Under the pieces are notes generated by a model that made no database searches, was not told the origin of the DNA, and worked only from the letters and a program-made list of their open reading frames with translations. A stretch of 64,000 nucleotides of DNA, taken from positions 4,512,839 to 4,576,838 of the forward strand of contig NC_018395.1 of assembly GCF_000208865.1 (NCBI RefSeq), written 5' to 3'. The stretch's first letter is position 1; each line of letters opens with the position of its first letter. Source of the stretch: Neospora caninum Liverpool. Taxonomy: Eukaryota > Apicomplexa > Conoidasida > Eucoccidiorida > Sarcocystidae. Both the position numbers and the translations under genes were made by a program. Shown in pieces: positions 24,236 through 37,589 of the stretch.

Positions 24236-26622
24236 CGTGCCCCCCGAGAATCGTACGTCGACGATCGGCAGGACCAGTTCCAAGCATCGTATTTTTCACT
24301 ACGCTGCGTGTCTCGGGCGTTGAAAGTTAGCACGAGCATGAAATGAGAAGTTGCTACGGCGTGTTGGCAAGGCTATTAAGGCGGTTACTCTTTGGAGCGA
24401 GGCGAGCTTCCGTCCTCCACACGGAACCCGGGTGTCATGGTCACCCAGTCACATTTTGCGACAAAGGAGGGAGGTGGGTTTCCGACGACGCTACAAGGGG
24501 ACTTTCGCGCAGTGGAAAAAATGATCACCATCACTCTAACGCATATGTTTGGTGTTAGATCGCCGGTGAACGGACGCAATGCTCAGAGGAGCGGAAGAAA
24601 AAAAAAGGAGTAGCCGCATGCCGTCCTCGTAGCCTCGGCGGATGGAGACACGAGCGGTAGACGCCGTCGCGGAGACGCCAGTCGTCCAGCAAGCGAGAAG
24701 GCAGGAACTGCATGCCATCTAGACAGCTCGTCCGGATATCGGAAGTCCATTGTGGAGCTGTCATTTCGAAAAAAACACATACACCAAAAAGAAGACAAGT
24801 GATGTTTTCTGGGCTGTTGCCGCAAGTTTTTCCAAAGAACGGCACTCGTGGATTTCCATACCACTCAGCGCAGGAAGTGCTTCATCTCGTTGGCAATGTC
24901 CAGCCCTCCCTGCATGCATGGTTCTTCAGAATTCGCTCGCTCAAAGTTCAAGCAGGTGTTCGGATGACTTGAGATGGTTCGTTACCTGGCACTGAATTGA
25001 CACGGCCGCCTTGGGCCACTCGCGCATTCTCCCGTCTTAGACTCACAATGCCACCGCAGTAGCAAGCGGGAGGACGCCTGACACACGTTGGTGACTTGAC
25101 GCCCCCTCGTGAGCTCTCCTGTTTTTCGAGTCGGTCCTTTTTAGTAGGTGCTTCTGCAGGAGTGCTGCAATTTTAAACTCAGTCAGCAGTCCACCTGTTG
25201 ACAGCCTACTGGTGCGAGGAGGAAACTAGATGCCTCGGCCTTCTGTATGCCGCAACAGACGCCAGAGGCAGCGGCCTTTGGTGGCCCTGGCAGAAAGTTC
25301 ACCCCCCCTTCGAGCTATTATTAACACCTACCAGGAAAACAATGCAACATTTTAAGCAACTTGCGTCCGAGAATGTGCTCTCTTTCTCTTTTTTCAGTGC
25401 TGTCACAGGACGAGACAGGTCGCCGGCGTTCGTGCATCACTTGTCGAGTGATACGTGATTCGCGCCCACCGAGCGCCTTACTGCAGATTTAACAATCCAC
25501 TCTCTCCCGTGCATTTTCTGTGGTACTCTTCCACGTTGTTTCGATGTATAAGCATGTAGTGACGGAAAGAGTGTTGTGTGGCATCGCCACTTTTTGCACA
25601 GGCAGAACGTATCTTCTCTTCGGAAAGGCGTGTGCTCATTCAGATGCTGGATCTTGGCAATACTATTCTGCCACCAAGACAGGTGGAACCTCAAAGAAGA
25701 ACACAACGTCCACAGGCGGTATGTCTCGATGCAATATTCTCACAGGTTTAATGCCTACGACGAAGTGAAAGAAAAAATATAAACCGGGGGGAAATGCTTT
25801 CTGTCGTTTTCACCGTAAATCCTAACGAGTGTCCCTGGACCTCCCCGGTGCTCTCGCTACAACACCGAAGACAGAACAGACTCTCAAAGGCCGTGTACTA
25901 CACGGACACATGCGACGCCTACACAAAGCGACTCCCTCGCGGAAAAAAACGTGAAAGAAACAACATGCTCCGTCGTGCATTTTGTCTCATGGCCATACAC
26001 GTCGGTCACCCCCTCGGTGTCTCTGGCGCTCCCTCTATATATCCGTAGCTGTAGACGCGTTAACATCAACAAATAGATATCGATAGAAGCACGCCTCTTG
26101 GTCAAAGCATACACCGAAGAAGGCTAGGATATCCACGCGTGGGCCGACTGTATCTCCTGTATGCATGCACGCAGTCGTTGACGTCCGAGTCCTGTTCCGT
26201 CACTTTCTCTGTAGGATACCCCCTGCGTGTGTGTGAAGACACCGTGTGGGGTTCGTCGGCGCTCGTCTTCTTTATCCTTCATCCACCGACAAGAATGGAT
26301 GGGGCATGCACGTGTGATGCACTTGTGTCCTCCCCTTCCTGGTTTCGCTCCGTTCCCTTCTATCTCAGATAGTTGACTGCTTCCCTGTGTTTGGAGCACT
26401 TGCACGCGAGCAGAAGACAGATGGGTTGCCTACAGAAGTGTCGGCCACTGTTGCCGTTCTTTCCATTCTTCTTTCTGCATGCGCGTCTCTCTCTGCAAAC
26501 AGATGTTCCCTCGTTTCTCGCCCCTTTTCCCTATTGCGTGTGTCCCTCGGCATCTCGCAACGCAGACTTTTCAACCTGGTTCGCGTCGGCACCCCCTCGC
26601 GTCTTCAGCTTTCTTCATTTGC
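24236..26622. other. Gene-poor interval between OTU and VPS45 genes
   Basis: Both flanking genes are on the minus strand, so this holds the OTU gene promoter and the VPS45 3' untranslated region. Open frames are all below about 130 codons. None has a recognisable motif, and I could not link them with splice sites. GCATGC words occur near 24914 and 26160. I see no gene. Confidence 0.5.
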
Positions 26623-29510
26623 TCAAGAAATTCCCTGCAACTCGACACCCGCGCCTCGTCGCAAGTCGCCGTCCTGCGCCCGGCCCCTCCAGGAAGAAGC
26701 GAGGGGGGGAAGGACTTGCAAACCCTGGCCCTTGATCAGCTGCGAAAGGTCGGCGAGAAAGGAGCGAGAATTGTGAACAGTCGATCCGCCTAGCAGAATC
26801 GTACAGCCGGTCTGCTTCGACAGCTCGGCCATGTCCCGCGCCTCTTCGAATGTTGTGCCGCCCACCATGAACACCACCACCTGGCAAAAGCGACACGAAA
26901 ACAGGGACGGAAAGGCGACTCAAGCACGGGAAGAGAATGGAGGGAATCCGGGCGGAACGCGCGAGCGGGAATCGCACGAGGCGGCGAGAAGCGCCATCCC
27001 AGAAAACGACACAGGTACCAAAAAAATCAAGAGATCTCGTGCACGTACGAACACAAATACAGCCAGATTTTCAATCACACACAAAAAAGAATCAGAAACC
27101 CCAAAATTGGAAACCGGAGACCGAACGAAAAAGAGACCCGCGTTGGCCACAGCTGCCTAGGAATCACTTTGAAACGCGCGGCCCTCTCTCACTGATCCCC
27201 CTCGCCCCTACCGTTTGCGGCTTTTCGCGAGACGGCTGAAGGAGGTGTGGAGCCGAGGCAGCTGCGCCGTACTCCACCGGAGGCGATACGGGGTAGTGGT
27301 CCGTGGATAAACGACCTGGCGCAGATCCACGACAGAAACACGAAGAAAAGATAGGCCTACAGCGGTTTCCAGCCGAGACGGGAACGGACGAAAAGGATGC
27401 GAAAAAGGTGGTCAGAACAGTCTACATCTGGCTTCTCGAGAACCTTCTCTTCGCTTACCTAGACGCCTAATGCATAGCCATCGATATGTGTGTGTGTGTA
27501 CATCAACAGTTATACTCGAGCCTAATGAATGCTTCTCCTATATACACTCAGACGCGTGTGGGAACAAGGCGGACTGTGAAGCAGTTCAGATCGGGAGGGA
27601 ACGATGAGGAGAGAGAATGACACGTCCCGTCGGGCGGCTTTCCTGTCACGGTCAGTTCATGTCCAGAGACGTGCGAGAACCCAACACCCGACAAAACACA
27701 GAACTGGAACAAGTTCCTGTGCGTGTGCGTAGGAAGGCCTAGTTTTACTGCAAGGCACCCGAATCTCAAAGTCTCAAAGCCTGTAAACCTTGAGAACACA
27801 CACTCCACTCTGTGTGCACAAGTGAGTCGAAACAGAAGAGAAGAAGGCCTCCGGTTCAGCAGAGACAGAGTTTGTCCTACCTCTGATGAGACTTTCAACA
27901 GTGAACCAGAGAAGGGACCTGTGCTGCGTGTACACATTCGATGTTCCCTACACGCACCACACCACCCAGCCGACACTCCGATGTGGCCAAAACACGGACG
28001 AGAAGGCGGCGGTCACCTTCGAAAAAACAGCGATTGCGCGAAAGAGAGAACCACGCTTGTTGGGGGCTCGGTCGGAATACGTGGCGCCTGCGAGACCACG
28101 TCGGCGTTGCTGAGGAGCGAAAGAATGAGGGGAAACTGTAAAACCCAGACGGGACTGGAGCTCTGTGTCCTGGGCATATGCCAGTATGCGGGTTAGCATC
28201 ACGCGCTAGGTAGATGCGAAAAGGGTCAAGACAAATGGAAGGCCTCAGGCTTCCGGTCCCACTGGTGCATGCAGCCCTGGCAGGTTAGTCCTACCTTCAA
28301 ACCGCGCTGTATGGTATTCTTGGCCACAGCTAGGAAATTTCGATTCGAGAACAGATCTGCACTCCGGGCGTGTCTTCCCGCGTACTGCGTCATCGCGCGG
28401 ACGAGAAGAATTTCTTCCTCCTCAATTCCCGCACGTCTCAGCCCCTCCGTCAGCTCGTGAATTCGCGGGTCTCCTTCGTATCTGAAAGTGACGGGGGCGA
28501 GAGAAGAGAGGGAGTTGAGAAAGCGCAAAGATAGACGGGAGCAGCAGGAAGGACATGCATCATGAATCGTAATGTTCTCCAGGGAGAACGGCTCTGATCC
28601 TCCTCGGGCCCAGGTGTCTCGAGAACCCACGCCTTGCAACGCGATCGACTTCCTTGTATGTACAGCGCAGCGGCTCGGGCGAAGCGTCCAGACGGGAAAC
28701 CGTGGGAAGCAGAAAAACGCAGAAGCGCATGACACATCGGACGAAAAACGCGAGAAAGGAGAGCCTTTCTCGTTTGATGTGCTCTGTGTTTGCACGGCCA
28801 GACATTCGTTTCCCTTGCAGTTTCTCTGCGCGACTCCTTTGACAGGGACTTACCTGAGAGCGACGAGGAGAACCAGACGAAGTTTGTCCATGTTGCTGAT
28901 TCGGTCGTTGCGAATGACATCGGCCACTTGGGCAAAGTGATCGCTGCGCGCCTCTTTGCACGCAATTTCTTGTTCGAGCGACGAGACGTCGAGGAGCGCC
29001 CGGTCACTCACGATCTTGGACAGAGCGTGGATGACCGCGACATGTTTCGACACATTGCCTGATGCATGCATGCAGGAAGGCCGCAGGCTAACCAAAACCG
29101 TTTCCCAAAATGGAGGAAAACTGAGAAACGAGGCGTCTGTGAGGCACTTCCCAGACGCAGAAAGAAGACACGGAGGCTAAGAGGCAAAGCGATGATTGCC
29201 TTTCAACGCTAAGTGCGGTGGTGTGCCTGGGAGGCCGGATCAGTCAAAAAAAAACAGGAAAAGGCAAATGGCTAATGGGAAGAGGAATCGACTGTTATTC
29301 CGCTGCGTCGCTTAAGCACCTGCTAGTTTTCGGACTTCCGGATAGGCGTCCACGAATCGCTGCATGTCTTCCACAGACTCCAGTTGTCCTGTCGACTCCG
29401 TCTGAAGGCCAGAACAGGGACAGAACATTGGAAAGGCTCTAGCCCCTTTCCGCATGCCAATTTACACATCTCTACACACCAATACCTACGCATACGTAAA
29501 ACAGTCATTC

Positions 29511-29543
<33 letters not shown>

Positions 29544-32500
29544 CGTGTACATACATACGTACTTACATACATATCGAAGGAGAGAGCACGAGCATGTGGA
29601 TTCGAGAAACTCGAACTGGGGATTTGTTGAACACGCACAGGGAAATCTCAGCGCGTCACATCCTGTATGTTCCGGGTGGAGACGCGTGTGAGGGCGGCCC
29701 AACCCTAGTTAAGATTCAGATAGAAACTCGCACGGGGACGTTCACACCAAGAATCAAGTGGAAAAGCGAGCAAGGAAACTGAAGGATCGGACTGACTACT
29801 GTTTTCCTCGGATGCCGCGACGCAACCTTCAGTCCCCTGAGTAGACAGTGCGTGCGTGTATAAACCCTAAACCCTTGTTTTAGTAAAAACAACAGGCGTG
29901 TGGGGATCTTTTCTGGCGCTTCGATGACTTGAAGAGTGCGTGCTCTGTACATATGTCGGGAGTCTCCTCTGTGCGTCGATCGATCCTGCGTTTCAATCGA
30001 ACGCTTGAGGAGGTTTTACCTCCAGCAGCCCCGATCGTCGCCTTACCTTGGACTGATACTCGCGAACGTACTTCTGGACGTTGAGGCCGAGATCTCCAAA
30101 GTTGGAATCAAGATTCTGGAGAAACAGCGACGGAAAAGACCCGTTTCAAGTTTTGCGAAACGAGAAATCCCTGCTTTCTGATCGTACGAGGCGCTCCTCT
30201 GGGTCTGACAGCCCTGGCGCCTTCAACGCAGCCTGACCCGCCCCTGCCACAGAACGCGTTTCGTGACAAGGAGGCTGTGCAAAAACGAGAGGCCAGAGAC
30301 AAAAACACTTTCTCGGCCCCATCCACTCGTGGTTGGACAGCAGGTGTTTCGTCGAACTTCTAAAGAAGAGCGAGCAACCTCAGAAAAGTAAGGGCAGTGG
30401 TGAGGAGCTAAGCGTAGTACAGCGATCTGCGAACGGAGTTTTAAGCCAGCGTTGGACTTTTGTTTACTGGAGAAAGGTCGTGATAGAGAAGGAAGAAGCC
30501 GAACCGCAGACCAGGCTTCGGGGCAACCCGTGGACGACGCGCGAGACGGAAAGGGCTCTGCCGTTCCGTGTACCACCGTAGAAACACACCAGTGCCCCAC
30601 CCCTTTATGCAGAGGCGGTCGCTTACGTCACGGTAGAATTTATCTTGCATTGGACTCATGACAATGTCCAGGAGGTCTTCTGTCGTGCCGGGGATGCGCC
30701 GCATGTCCACACGGTTGTTTTGAATCCCAATCAGCTCGTGAAGCATAGCCTGAGGTGTCCAAAAACACCGTAGCAAGGCGGGGACTGTTTCAGGAAATCG
30801 GGGCGGCTGTCGTCCTGAGGGAACCTGGCGGAGCCTCCCAAGGCCCCAGAAAGGGCGTCGCTGCGTTCGGCGTTTGTTTCGAAACGACTGTCGCGACCGC
30901 ATCAACGGGGGGAGAACAGACAGAAGACAAGGAAACGCACGCGAGGTGTCCACCCCCCCGCTCGCGGGCAGCCTCTCAAAGCTGAACTTCTGTGGAACGC
31001 GAGAGGAGGCAGCGAGGTGAGAAGCCGACTCTGGCAAGTTCGGTCCTTTGGGTGAGGACAGCCGCAGGGAAACTCTAGCTGCCGCAATTAAGGTGAATGG
31101 CGAATGCGTACTCTGTAGGTCCACTGATTCAGCAAAGGAGTGACCGGGTCCTCGCGGCGATCGACAATCAGAAGGATCAGTCTACTTCCGCCGTTCGACG
31201 AGCTCCCTGCTGACGCATCTGCTGATAAGGACAGCGGAGAAAAGGCAGAGAGAAAAACACGGAAGCTCGACAAGCGTTTGAGGAGCGCAGCACATGATAG
31301 GTGCGCCGACTCGTAGCTTGGCGTGAAAGGCCATCAAGACGACGGAAGATTCGGACAGTGACCATCCGCGCAATAGCGCTGGTAAAGACACTCGAGCGCA
31401 TCCTGGGTTTTCATGTCGCGCGGAGGGTTCTTGCAACCGCGCAGAAAAGGAACGATCTCTACGTGAGTTTTGTTTTTAGTGCTGTTGTCGCAGCTTCTTC
31501 CGTTTCTGTGTACCTGCTCGCCCGGGCAAGGATCCTTGGGGCCTTTTGTCGAGAAGGTCGGCATTCTCGGATAGGCGCATCTGAATCGCCGCAGCAAGTC
31601 GCTTGCTGACGACGCTGTTGGACTGGAAGCGAACGAGCGGGAAGATGCGAAGGAGAGCGACGCACGAGAAGAGGCCGTCCAGCATCCTTTGAAAAAGCGA
31701 CTCTTCGTACGGCGTCCACAGCGATAGGTCCTGGGCATGCAGCGGCGCAATGGCCAAGATGTTGAGAGTGAAAACGTGGGGGTCCAGCGCATACAGGTCG
31801 ACGTAGAACTCCTCCACCTGGGCACACGGAGAGACACGGAAGGGATAGCGATGCAGGGACAGGACCGGCAAGGCAGAGACAAGATTGAAAACACGAATCG
31901 ACAGCGCCGTGTCGGCAGGCAAAAGCGCTTCGCACGGGGGGACCGGAGAAACCGAGGGAGGCGAGAAAGCCAGATGGAGAGATAGATCCTCAGGGCCCCC
32001 GAGCGACTCTAGAGACACCGAGAGAAACTATGGTTGGACGCCAAATCAAAACAGAGGTCCCACGAAGAAAGAGGAAGGCGAAACACGCGGTTCTGGTCAT
32101 GCTCTACCTGCACAATTTTGTCTGCTTCATCTTGCTTCGCCAAACGCTGGAGAAGTTGCGGCTGCTGGTGAACGGAGGACGTAAAGAAAAGATAGATATC
32201 CTTGAACCGAGCGACGGGGTCCGGCTGTCTCCTCGACGGATCTTCTGTCAACGGGACTCCGTTCTGCGCGTCGCCGCCTGCGTTGGGACGCCGACTCTGT
32301 TGATGAAGGAGTTGCAGAAGAAGCAAAAGGTTTTCATTTGTTGGCCGGAGAAAGCAAACGCAGCTGAGGTGCTCGAAGCGGCCTCGAGGGAGAGCGTCGA
32401 TGCGATCGACCAGGAAAACCTAAAGAATGAAAGGGAACACAGAGAAAAGTCGGAACAGATGCCGGGGAACTGGACCTCCTCCTGTGCACCCGCGTCAGTG

Positions 32501-32854
32501 TGCGTCGAGGTGGAGTGTGCCTCTGGGCCTTATGTGCGTTGTGTTTGTGGATATGCATTTCGTCTCAACAAGATGTGAAAAGAAGAGGCAAAGTCAGGGG
32601 CAGAAGACCGTAAGTGACAGGAGCACTCGATGCCGCAGGAGGACCTATCCGTGTGTACGGTCACCAGGATTCTGAGGCTGGGTGGTCTCTCCTCGTACCT
32701 CTTTCTGAAGAATGTCTGACTGAGAGACGGCCGTGGAGACAATGCCCGTCGTCTCTTGGTCAAGAAGAAGAACTTTTGCCCCCGGAACTCGCTCAAGGAT
32801 TGCCCGAATGTGCTGGCCCACGAGCACAACGAGGTCTGTGCAGGACCCCGCCAT
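26623..32854 (-). CDS. VPS45: VPS45, Sec1/Munc18-family vesicle fusion protein
   Basis: Twelve minus-strand exons join in phase: 32854-32699, 32419-32108, 31817-31514, 31221-31112, 30749-30627, 30115-30047, 29401-29320, 29058-28854, 28481-28295, 27947-27881, 27315-27212, 26880-26623 (1977 nt, 658 residues). VPS45 binds syntaxin-type SNAREs and promotes fusion in trans-Golgi/endosome traffic. Diagnostic segments in order are AKVLLLDQETTGIVS (exon 1), LSCVCFLRPTNEN (exon 2), EFYVDLYALDPHVFTLNIL (exon 3), LIVDRREDPVTPLLNQWTY (about 275-293), LIGIQNNRVDMRRIPG (exon 5), NVSKHVAVI (exon 8), NVYTQHRSLL (exon 10) and VVVFMVGGTTFEEA with LGGSTVHNSRSFL (exon 12). The length is somewhat above the usual 550-600; an insert of about 25 residues follows the LRPTNEN motif, and loops before the DRREDP motif add more. 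The start ATG has a GCC-rich context. The assignment is clear; VPS45 rather than another SM protein is supported by the C-terminal VGG/GGSTVHN block. Confidence 0.93.
29517..29542. repeat. (TA)n microsatellite in VPS45 intron 6
   Basis: A pure TA run of about 26 bases followed by TACA/TACG repeats, in the intron between the exons at 29320-29401 and 30047-30115. Confidence 0.88.
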
Positions 32855-35800
32855 GGGGGCGACGACACGGGAAAGAAATGATACACCGAAGAAGGAACGA
32901 ACGGATGTTCTAAACGCGAGGGGAAAGGGGGAACACCGAGCGGCTGAAACGGGGGGGAAGACAAGAAGCGCCGTCGACGAAGGAAGCCGCGCCGGAGGCA
33001 GGCAGCGCCCAGAGCAGAAACTCGCAAGGGCAGAAAAGGACGGCGCAAGTTGCAAAAGAGATGGAGAGGGAGGCGCGGAAGATTGCCGGTAGGAGGAACC
33101 AGGAGGAAAGGAACACCCAGAAAGGAGTGAAAATGCCGACTGGAGGAGCGACGAGACGCGCACCGTCAAGAAGCGACGAAACAGCGAGCGAAGAGAAGAT
33201 CAAGACGATGAGACAACGGCGTCAATTCTCCCAAAGAATACAAAGGCGCGTTTTGGTTGAGCGAGTCTAGGAAACAGATTCGGATGCTTTCTGTGTCGCG
33301 GCTGTCGGAGACAGGGGGCTGGTTGCCCCGAAGACTTGGCAGCGCACAGCTCGCGAAGGAACGGACGCGACGTGTACGAACGCCCGAAGTGTTCCTTACC
33401 CAAGGTCCCCTTTGCTGATGCAGAACTGGGAATAGCTGTTTCGTTTACAAGAAAACGAAGACACGACCTGCAGGGTCGTCGGTGTCTGCTGTGTGCAACA
33501 TCGGTAAAGACTCCTTCGGGATCCCTAGGAGGACTGAGTGAGCCAGAATGGCAACAAATAGAAAAGGATGAGACTCATCAAAGAAGCTAAATAGCATGAA
33601 TATGACGGGAAACGAAAAGCGACTCTCCTGCAAGGATTTGCGCGGAAGGCAACTTATTTCCCTAGGAAGGCCAAATACACCATATTTTGGTCAAAGTGCA
33701 GAGAAACCGCCGACAGCGAAGTGCGGTTTCCTACACGATAAGAAATTAATCAGGTGGAACGGAAGTGAATATTTTCTGGCGAAAGCTTAAGACGATTTCA
33801 AAGGCAACGCAAGTTCTTGAACAAGACGCGCGCGACCTTTTTCGGCTTTGCGAAGGATCCAAGCTCAATCTTGCACGTTTAAGTCGTTCCCAGGAAACGT
33901 GGCCAAACACACACGCTCCTCAAGAAGTGTCGCCTCTTCCTTCGGAGAATCCAGGGTTTTCAAAGTAGGTTTGGAGGGAAACGATAGAGGCAGGCTGCTT
34001 CTTCCCGCGTCTACACAGAGATAATCTCACAGCAGTCTCTACCTCGCTGGCGGGTAGACAAGCCGGTTCCAGCATCGTCCTCCGCTGGGGCGCATGCAAG
34101 ATTCGTGTGACCGATCTCCCAGTCAGGAGGGCTCCTGTTAGGAACTCTGGTAGTGTGCTATTACAGAGATAGACACACATTTCCTGCCTACATGAGAGGC
34201 ATCTCCAAGAGAATGTAAATGAAACGGTGCGGAGACAAGTGGTTCAGCTCCCGCTCTCTCACGGGAGCATGAGTACCCCGTCATAGGCAAAAAAAACTGT
34301 CTAGTGTTCGTGATCGGCAGCCCGGCGCCAACGCAGTGGATTCTGCATTGAAAACAGTCTCTTTGCTTGGTTTTGTAGATGTGTGCCTAGTTGCATTGAT
34401 GACGAGAGGGGTGTCCACGTCACAAGATCGCGAGTGGTCAAGTCGTTTTTTCGACGGTCCCTCTCTGTCATACAAGAGATACCAGTTTCAGCGTTTCGTA
34501 ACACTCCACCCCGGCAGAGAAGCAGAAGAATGTTTGGATTCTGTCGAAATCTGCGTATTCACAGTCACAATTCAAAGCAATTACAAGGGTTGTGGCGAAA
34601 GTGTGCGGAACGTGCCGAAACTAATACGTCAAGCGCCACCCAAATAGCTACTGTTCACTTCGAACATTGGTGTGCGACACCACATGGGGGAAACGAAGAC
34701 TCTCGCCTTCACGTCGCTTTGCAAGCTAACGGTGGGTCTTTCGCAAATCGCACTAGTAGAAATTTCCGGCAGCGACTTTTTCGTATGTCTTTCGCTACTC
34801 TTAGGAACTGCACTGTATCGTCCAGGAAACCGGGGGAACAAGAATCACACTATCGTGGACTGTTGCCCACGGATGTCGCAAAGTGTGGCAACACTGTGAA
34901 ACTCCCCTGAACCGGTGTGACGAACAGAGTCAAAAGGGAAACGTCGCTTAGTCCTAGGACCCCTGTCAACCAAGAACGGGTATGCTCTTTGCCACTGAAC
35001 AGTCCATTTCTGCATGGAAGTCATGGCCTCCCAAACATTGCGCGTCTAGACTTGCAGTTTCGATAGAGTAACACTGTCGTACGGGCGGGCGTGCGTCCAG
35101 GACGACCTGGCGCTTACTAACGATGCCGTCTTCCAGCTTCCAATTAAAATACATATTAAAATGCGCGCATGTAAAATGGTCTTAAACCGCCCGTTTCGTC
35201 GACCTGAGGCGCGAGCAAGCGGTCATTTATCTTCCTTTTCCATATCCGCTGCTGCAGGATAGGAGGCTCACTGAGGTGTCCACACTTGACCTCAACTGAA
35301 GCAACAAGTTGTGCATCTTTGTTCACAGAGAAGCTGCCTCAAGCAGATGTTAATCGTCTTTCGAAGTTAAAAGACCAAGTCCCTCTGCTGATGGAAACCA
35401 GCTTGTGCCATCACCCTGTGAGGACGTCGTGGCGGGGCATTTCCGAGACGCTCGGTATTTCGTTTTTAGAAACGGGGTGCGAATCGAAGGGAATTCACTT
35501 CTGAAAAAGAAACAAACCCCCAGTGAACGCGAGTGGGCTTCTGTCAGCAAAGATGTAGCACCGCCCCGGTCACAAGAATCAAATGGAGAGGCGATTTTGT
35601 TAACTTGCATGTGGACTGCACAACCACTGGCTCAAAGACCCCGGCTACCACATTCTTGTCCGAGGCTCCCATCCTTTCCGGTATCACGTCACGCGAAAAA
35701 AACAATTGCTGTCGCTCCTGACACACGACGCTTGCTTCGCTCTATATGTGTCATGTCAATAAAATAGAAAGCATCTGGAAGTCCCCGCTGCTCGCCGCTG

Positions 35801-37007
35801 TACGTCCATTGCTCAGCCTGACCATGGTTCCTATTCACCAGAATGAAGCAGTGCGGGCGAACGCTCAAACAGCGGAACGTGCCGGGGAGTCTAAATGACA
35901 ACCAGGAAAGAGAAGCAGCCTCACGAAGCTCCTTCCTGACCGCAAATCCGCCGGTCATCTTCCAGCTTACACAGAGACTTATTAGCCGATCTCAGGACCG
36001 ACGGCCAGTATAAGCTTAAGGCCTTTCTCTATGAGCTGCTAGCTAGCACCGCTGTGGCATACATGTGCTCCGTGTGAAGAGACTTCAATAAGCTGCAAGT
36101 TTGTTGTCGCAGTCTGGAAGGTGAGTTGGAAAAGCGACGGCTTTTGCCCGTTCGAATGGAGGACTTGCAGTACCCGTTGACTAAGGATGAACACATGGCG
36201 ACTGCGCGGACGACTGCCAAACGATGGTTTGAACGCCCCTCAAATGGTTGACCTGCTTCGCCTGGCAAAAAGCTCCGGACAAACTCCCATGCACAAATCT
36301 TGGGCCTGGGGACAGACACTCTCCAACTAAGTCGTGACTGGGGGTGACGCGCGCCAGCGCGGCGCAGAGGCCCCCAGAGAAGAAAGTGCAAGCAAATTCC
36401 TCGACATCTGGACTCGGTTCTTGAACAGTTTCATTTTTTTCACCATAGCAAAGAGTCCGGCCATTCGGCTTTTAAAAGAGAGTGAAGGCACACGATGTGC
36501 TGGTGGGCGCTTTACCGGTTAAGTTGCACGAAAACGAGACAACCCAGGCGAAGAGTGCATGGAGCCGCTTGGGAGGAAGGAGACAAAGTGGGTGGTGGAG
36601 CCGTACCGGGGTGGGTTCGCAGCAAGTGCTAAGCACAAATCATGGCGAACCCCCTGAGAGAGAGAGATCCCTGAGAAGTGATACAACTGCCAGTCGCACA
36701 CCGCAAACAAAGGATGGGGCTGCCGGTTCGCGTGAAACCCTGAGTCATGGTGGCGGTCTTGTAAGCGGGCACCGGCGTACAAGCTGTACTGGAGAGCGTG
36801 CTGCCCCTAGCATCAACACCGTCCAAAGTGGGAAAAAGATTTCAGGTTGCTGCGATAATCCAGATGGCCACGAAACGAAAGCTTCCTTGTCATTCATGTG
36901 CTTCATATCGCAACGAGGTATATTGCTGGAAACAGTAATTCCCATCGTGCCTCCTTTACGCGTGACACTCCTCTAGGCAAGTGCCATTTTCTGTCGTGTA
37001 GGGAAGC
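32855..37007. other. Gene-poor interval, VPS45 promoter to first SRS gene
   Basis: About 4.1 kb. The left end should hold the VPS45 promoter and the right end the promoter of the first SRS gene. The longest frames in the body of the interval (34383-34910, 175 codons; 36482-36976, 164 codons; both plus strand) lack signal peptides, domains or codon bias like their neighbours, and I do not call them genes. No SRS-type cysteine pattern is present. The stretch is visibly less GC-rich than the flanking housekeeping genes. Confidence 0.5.
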
Positions 37008-37589
37008 ATGAATTTCTGTAAGATATCCTGCCGAGCGCCGCTGGCGCTCAAGGCGGTGGCCGGTGTGTTTGTTTTGGTCAACTACGCTCTCATGTCCAAC
37101 GCCTCAGAGATGGCAGCGCCCATTCAGTGCGCTTCCGGCGAAACAAAGGAGATTCAAGCGCCAACTAGTGGCTCCATTGTTTTCCAATGTGGGGCGAATC
37201 TACAACTTACTCCCACTGATGGCGCTGTCTTCCAGGGAGAGGAATGCACAGAACAGACGAAATTGGATAGTCTCGTACCGGGTGCGAACCTGGTCACTAA
37301 AGCCCAGAAGTCCAAGAGCGCTTCTCCTACATACACGCTGACTTTTGACGATACTCCCCCCGAAGCCCAGGTGCTTTGCTACAAGTGTGTCGCCCCAACA
37401 GCTGACGCTGGCGGCTCAGGGCGGTCGGAGGCACAGGGGGGCGCGGAACAGGCACAAAAAGAATGTAAACTCATTATTAACGTGCCAGGTGTCGAGGGCC
37501 TAGTCACTTCCTCTGGGTCTGTGTCTGCGTCTCTCACGCGAAAGTGTCTTGCTGCCGTTCTCGCAGGTTTGTTGATCGCGTTACCTTAA
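37008..37589 (+). CDS. SRS-family surface antigen, SAG2A-like
   Basis: An intronless gene of 193 residues. SRS proteins are GPI-anchored adhesins coating tachyzoites or bradyzoites and act in attachment and immune interaction. Residues about 10-33 form a hydrophobic signal peptide (LALKAVAGVFVLVNYALMS). One SRS domain follows with the six expected cysteines at 41, 61, 80, 124, 127 and 153, including the VLCYKCV motif. A low-complexity Gly/Ala/Gln spacer lies near 131-150. The C-terminus KCLAAVLAGLLIALP is hydrophobic and fits a GPI-attachment signal. The length and motif order match T. gondii SAG2A (SRS34A), a single-domain member, but many positions differ from the version I remember, so an ortholog in another genus or a paralog is likely. 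No intron is needed. Confidence in the family is high, in the exact ortholog moderate. Confidence 0.9.
   Translation: MNFCKISCRAPLALKAVAGVFVLVNYALMSNASEMAAPIQCASGETKEIQAPTSGSIVFQCGANLQLTPTDGAVFQGEECTEQTKLDSLVPGANLVTKAQKSKSASPTYTLTFDDTPPEAQVLCYKCVAPTADAGGSGRSEAQGGAEQAQKECKLIINVPGVEGLVTSSGSVSASLTRKCLAAVLAGLLIALP

Noticed and set aside
34383..34910. 175-codon plus-strand frame as a possible small gene
   Set aside because: Overlaps several other frames and lacks any recognisable domain; composition looks like intergenic sequence.
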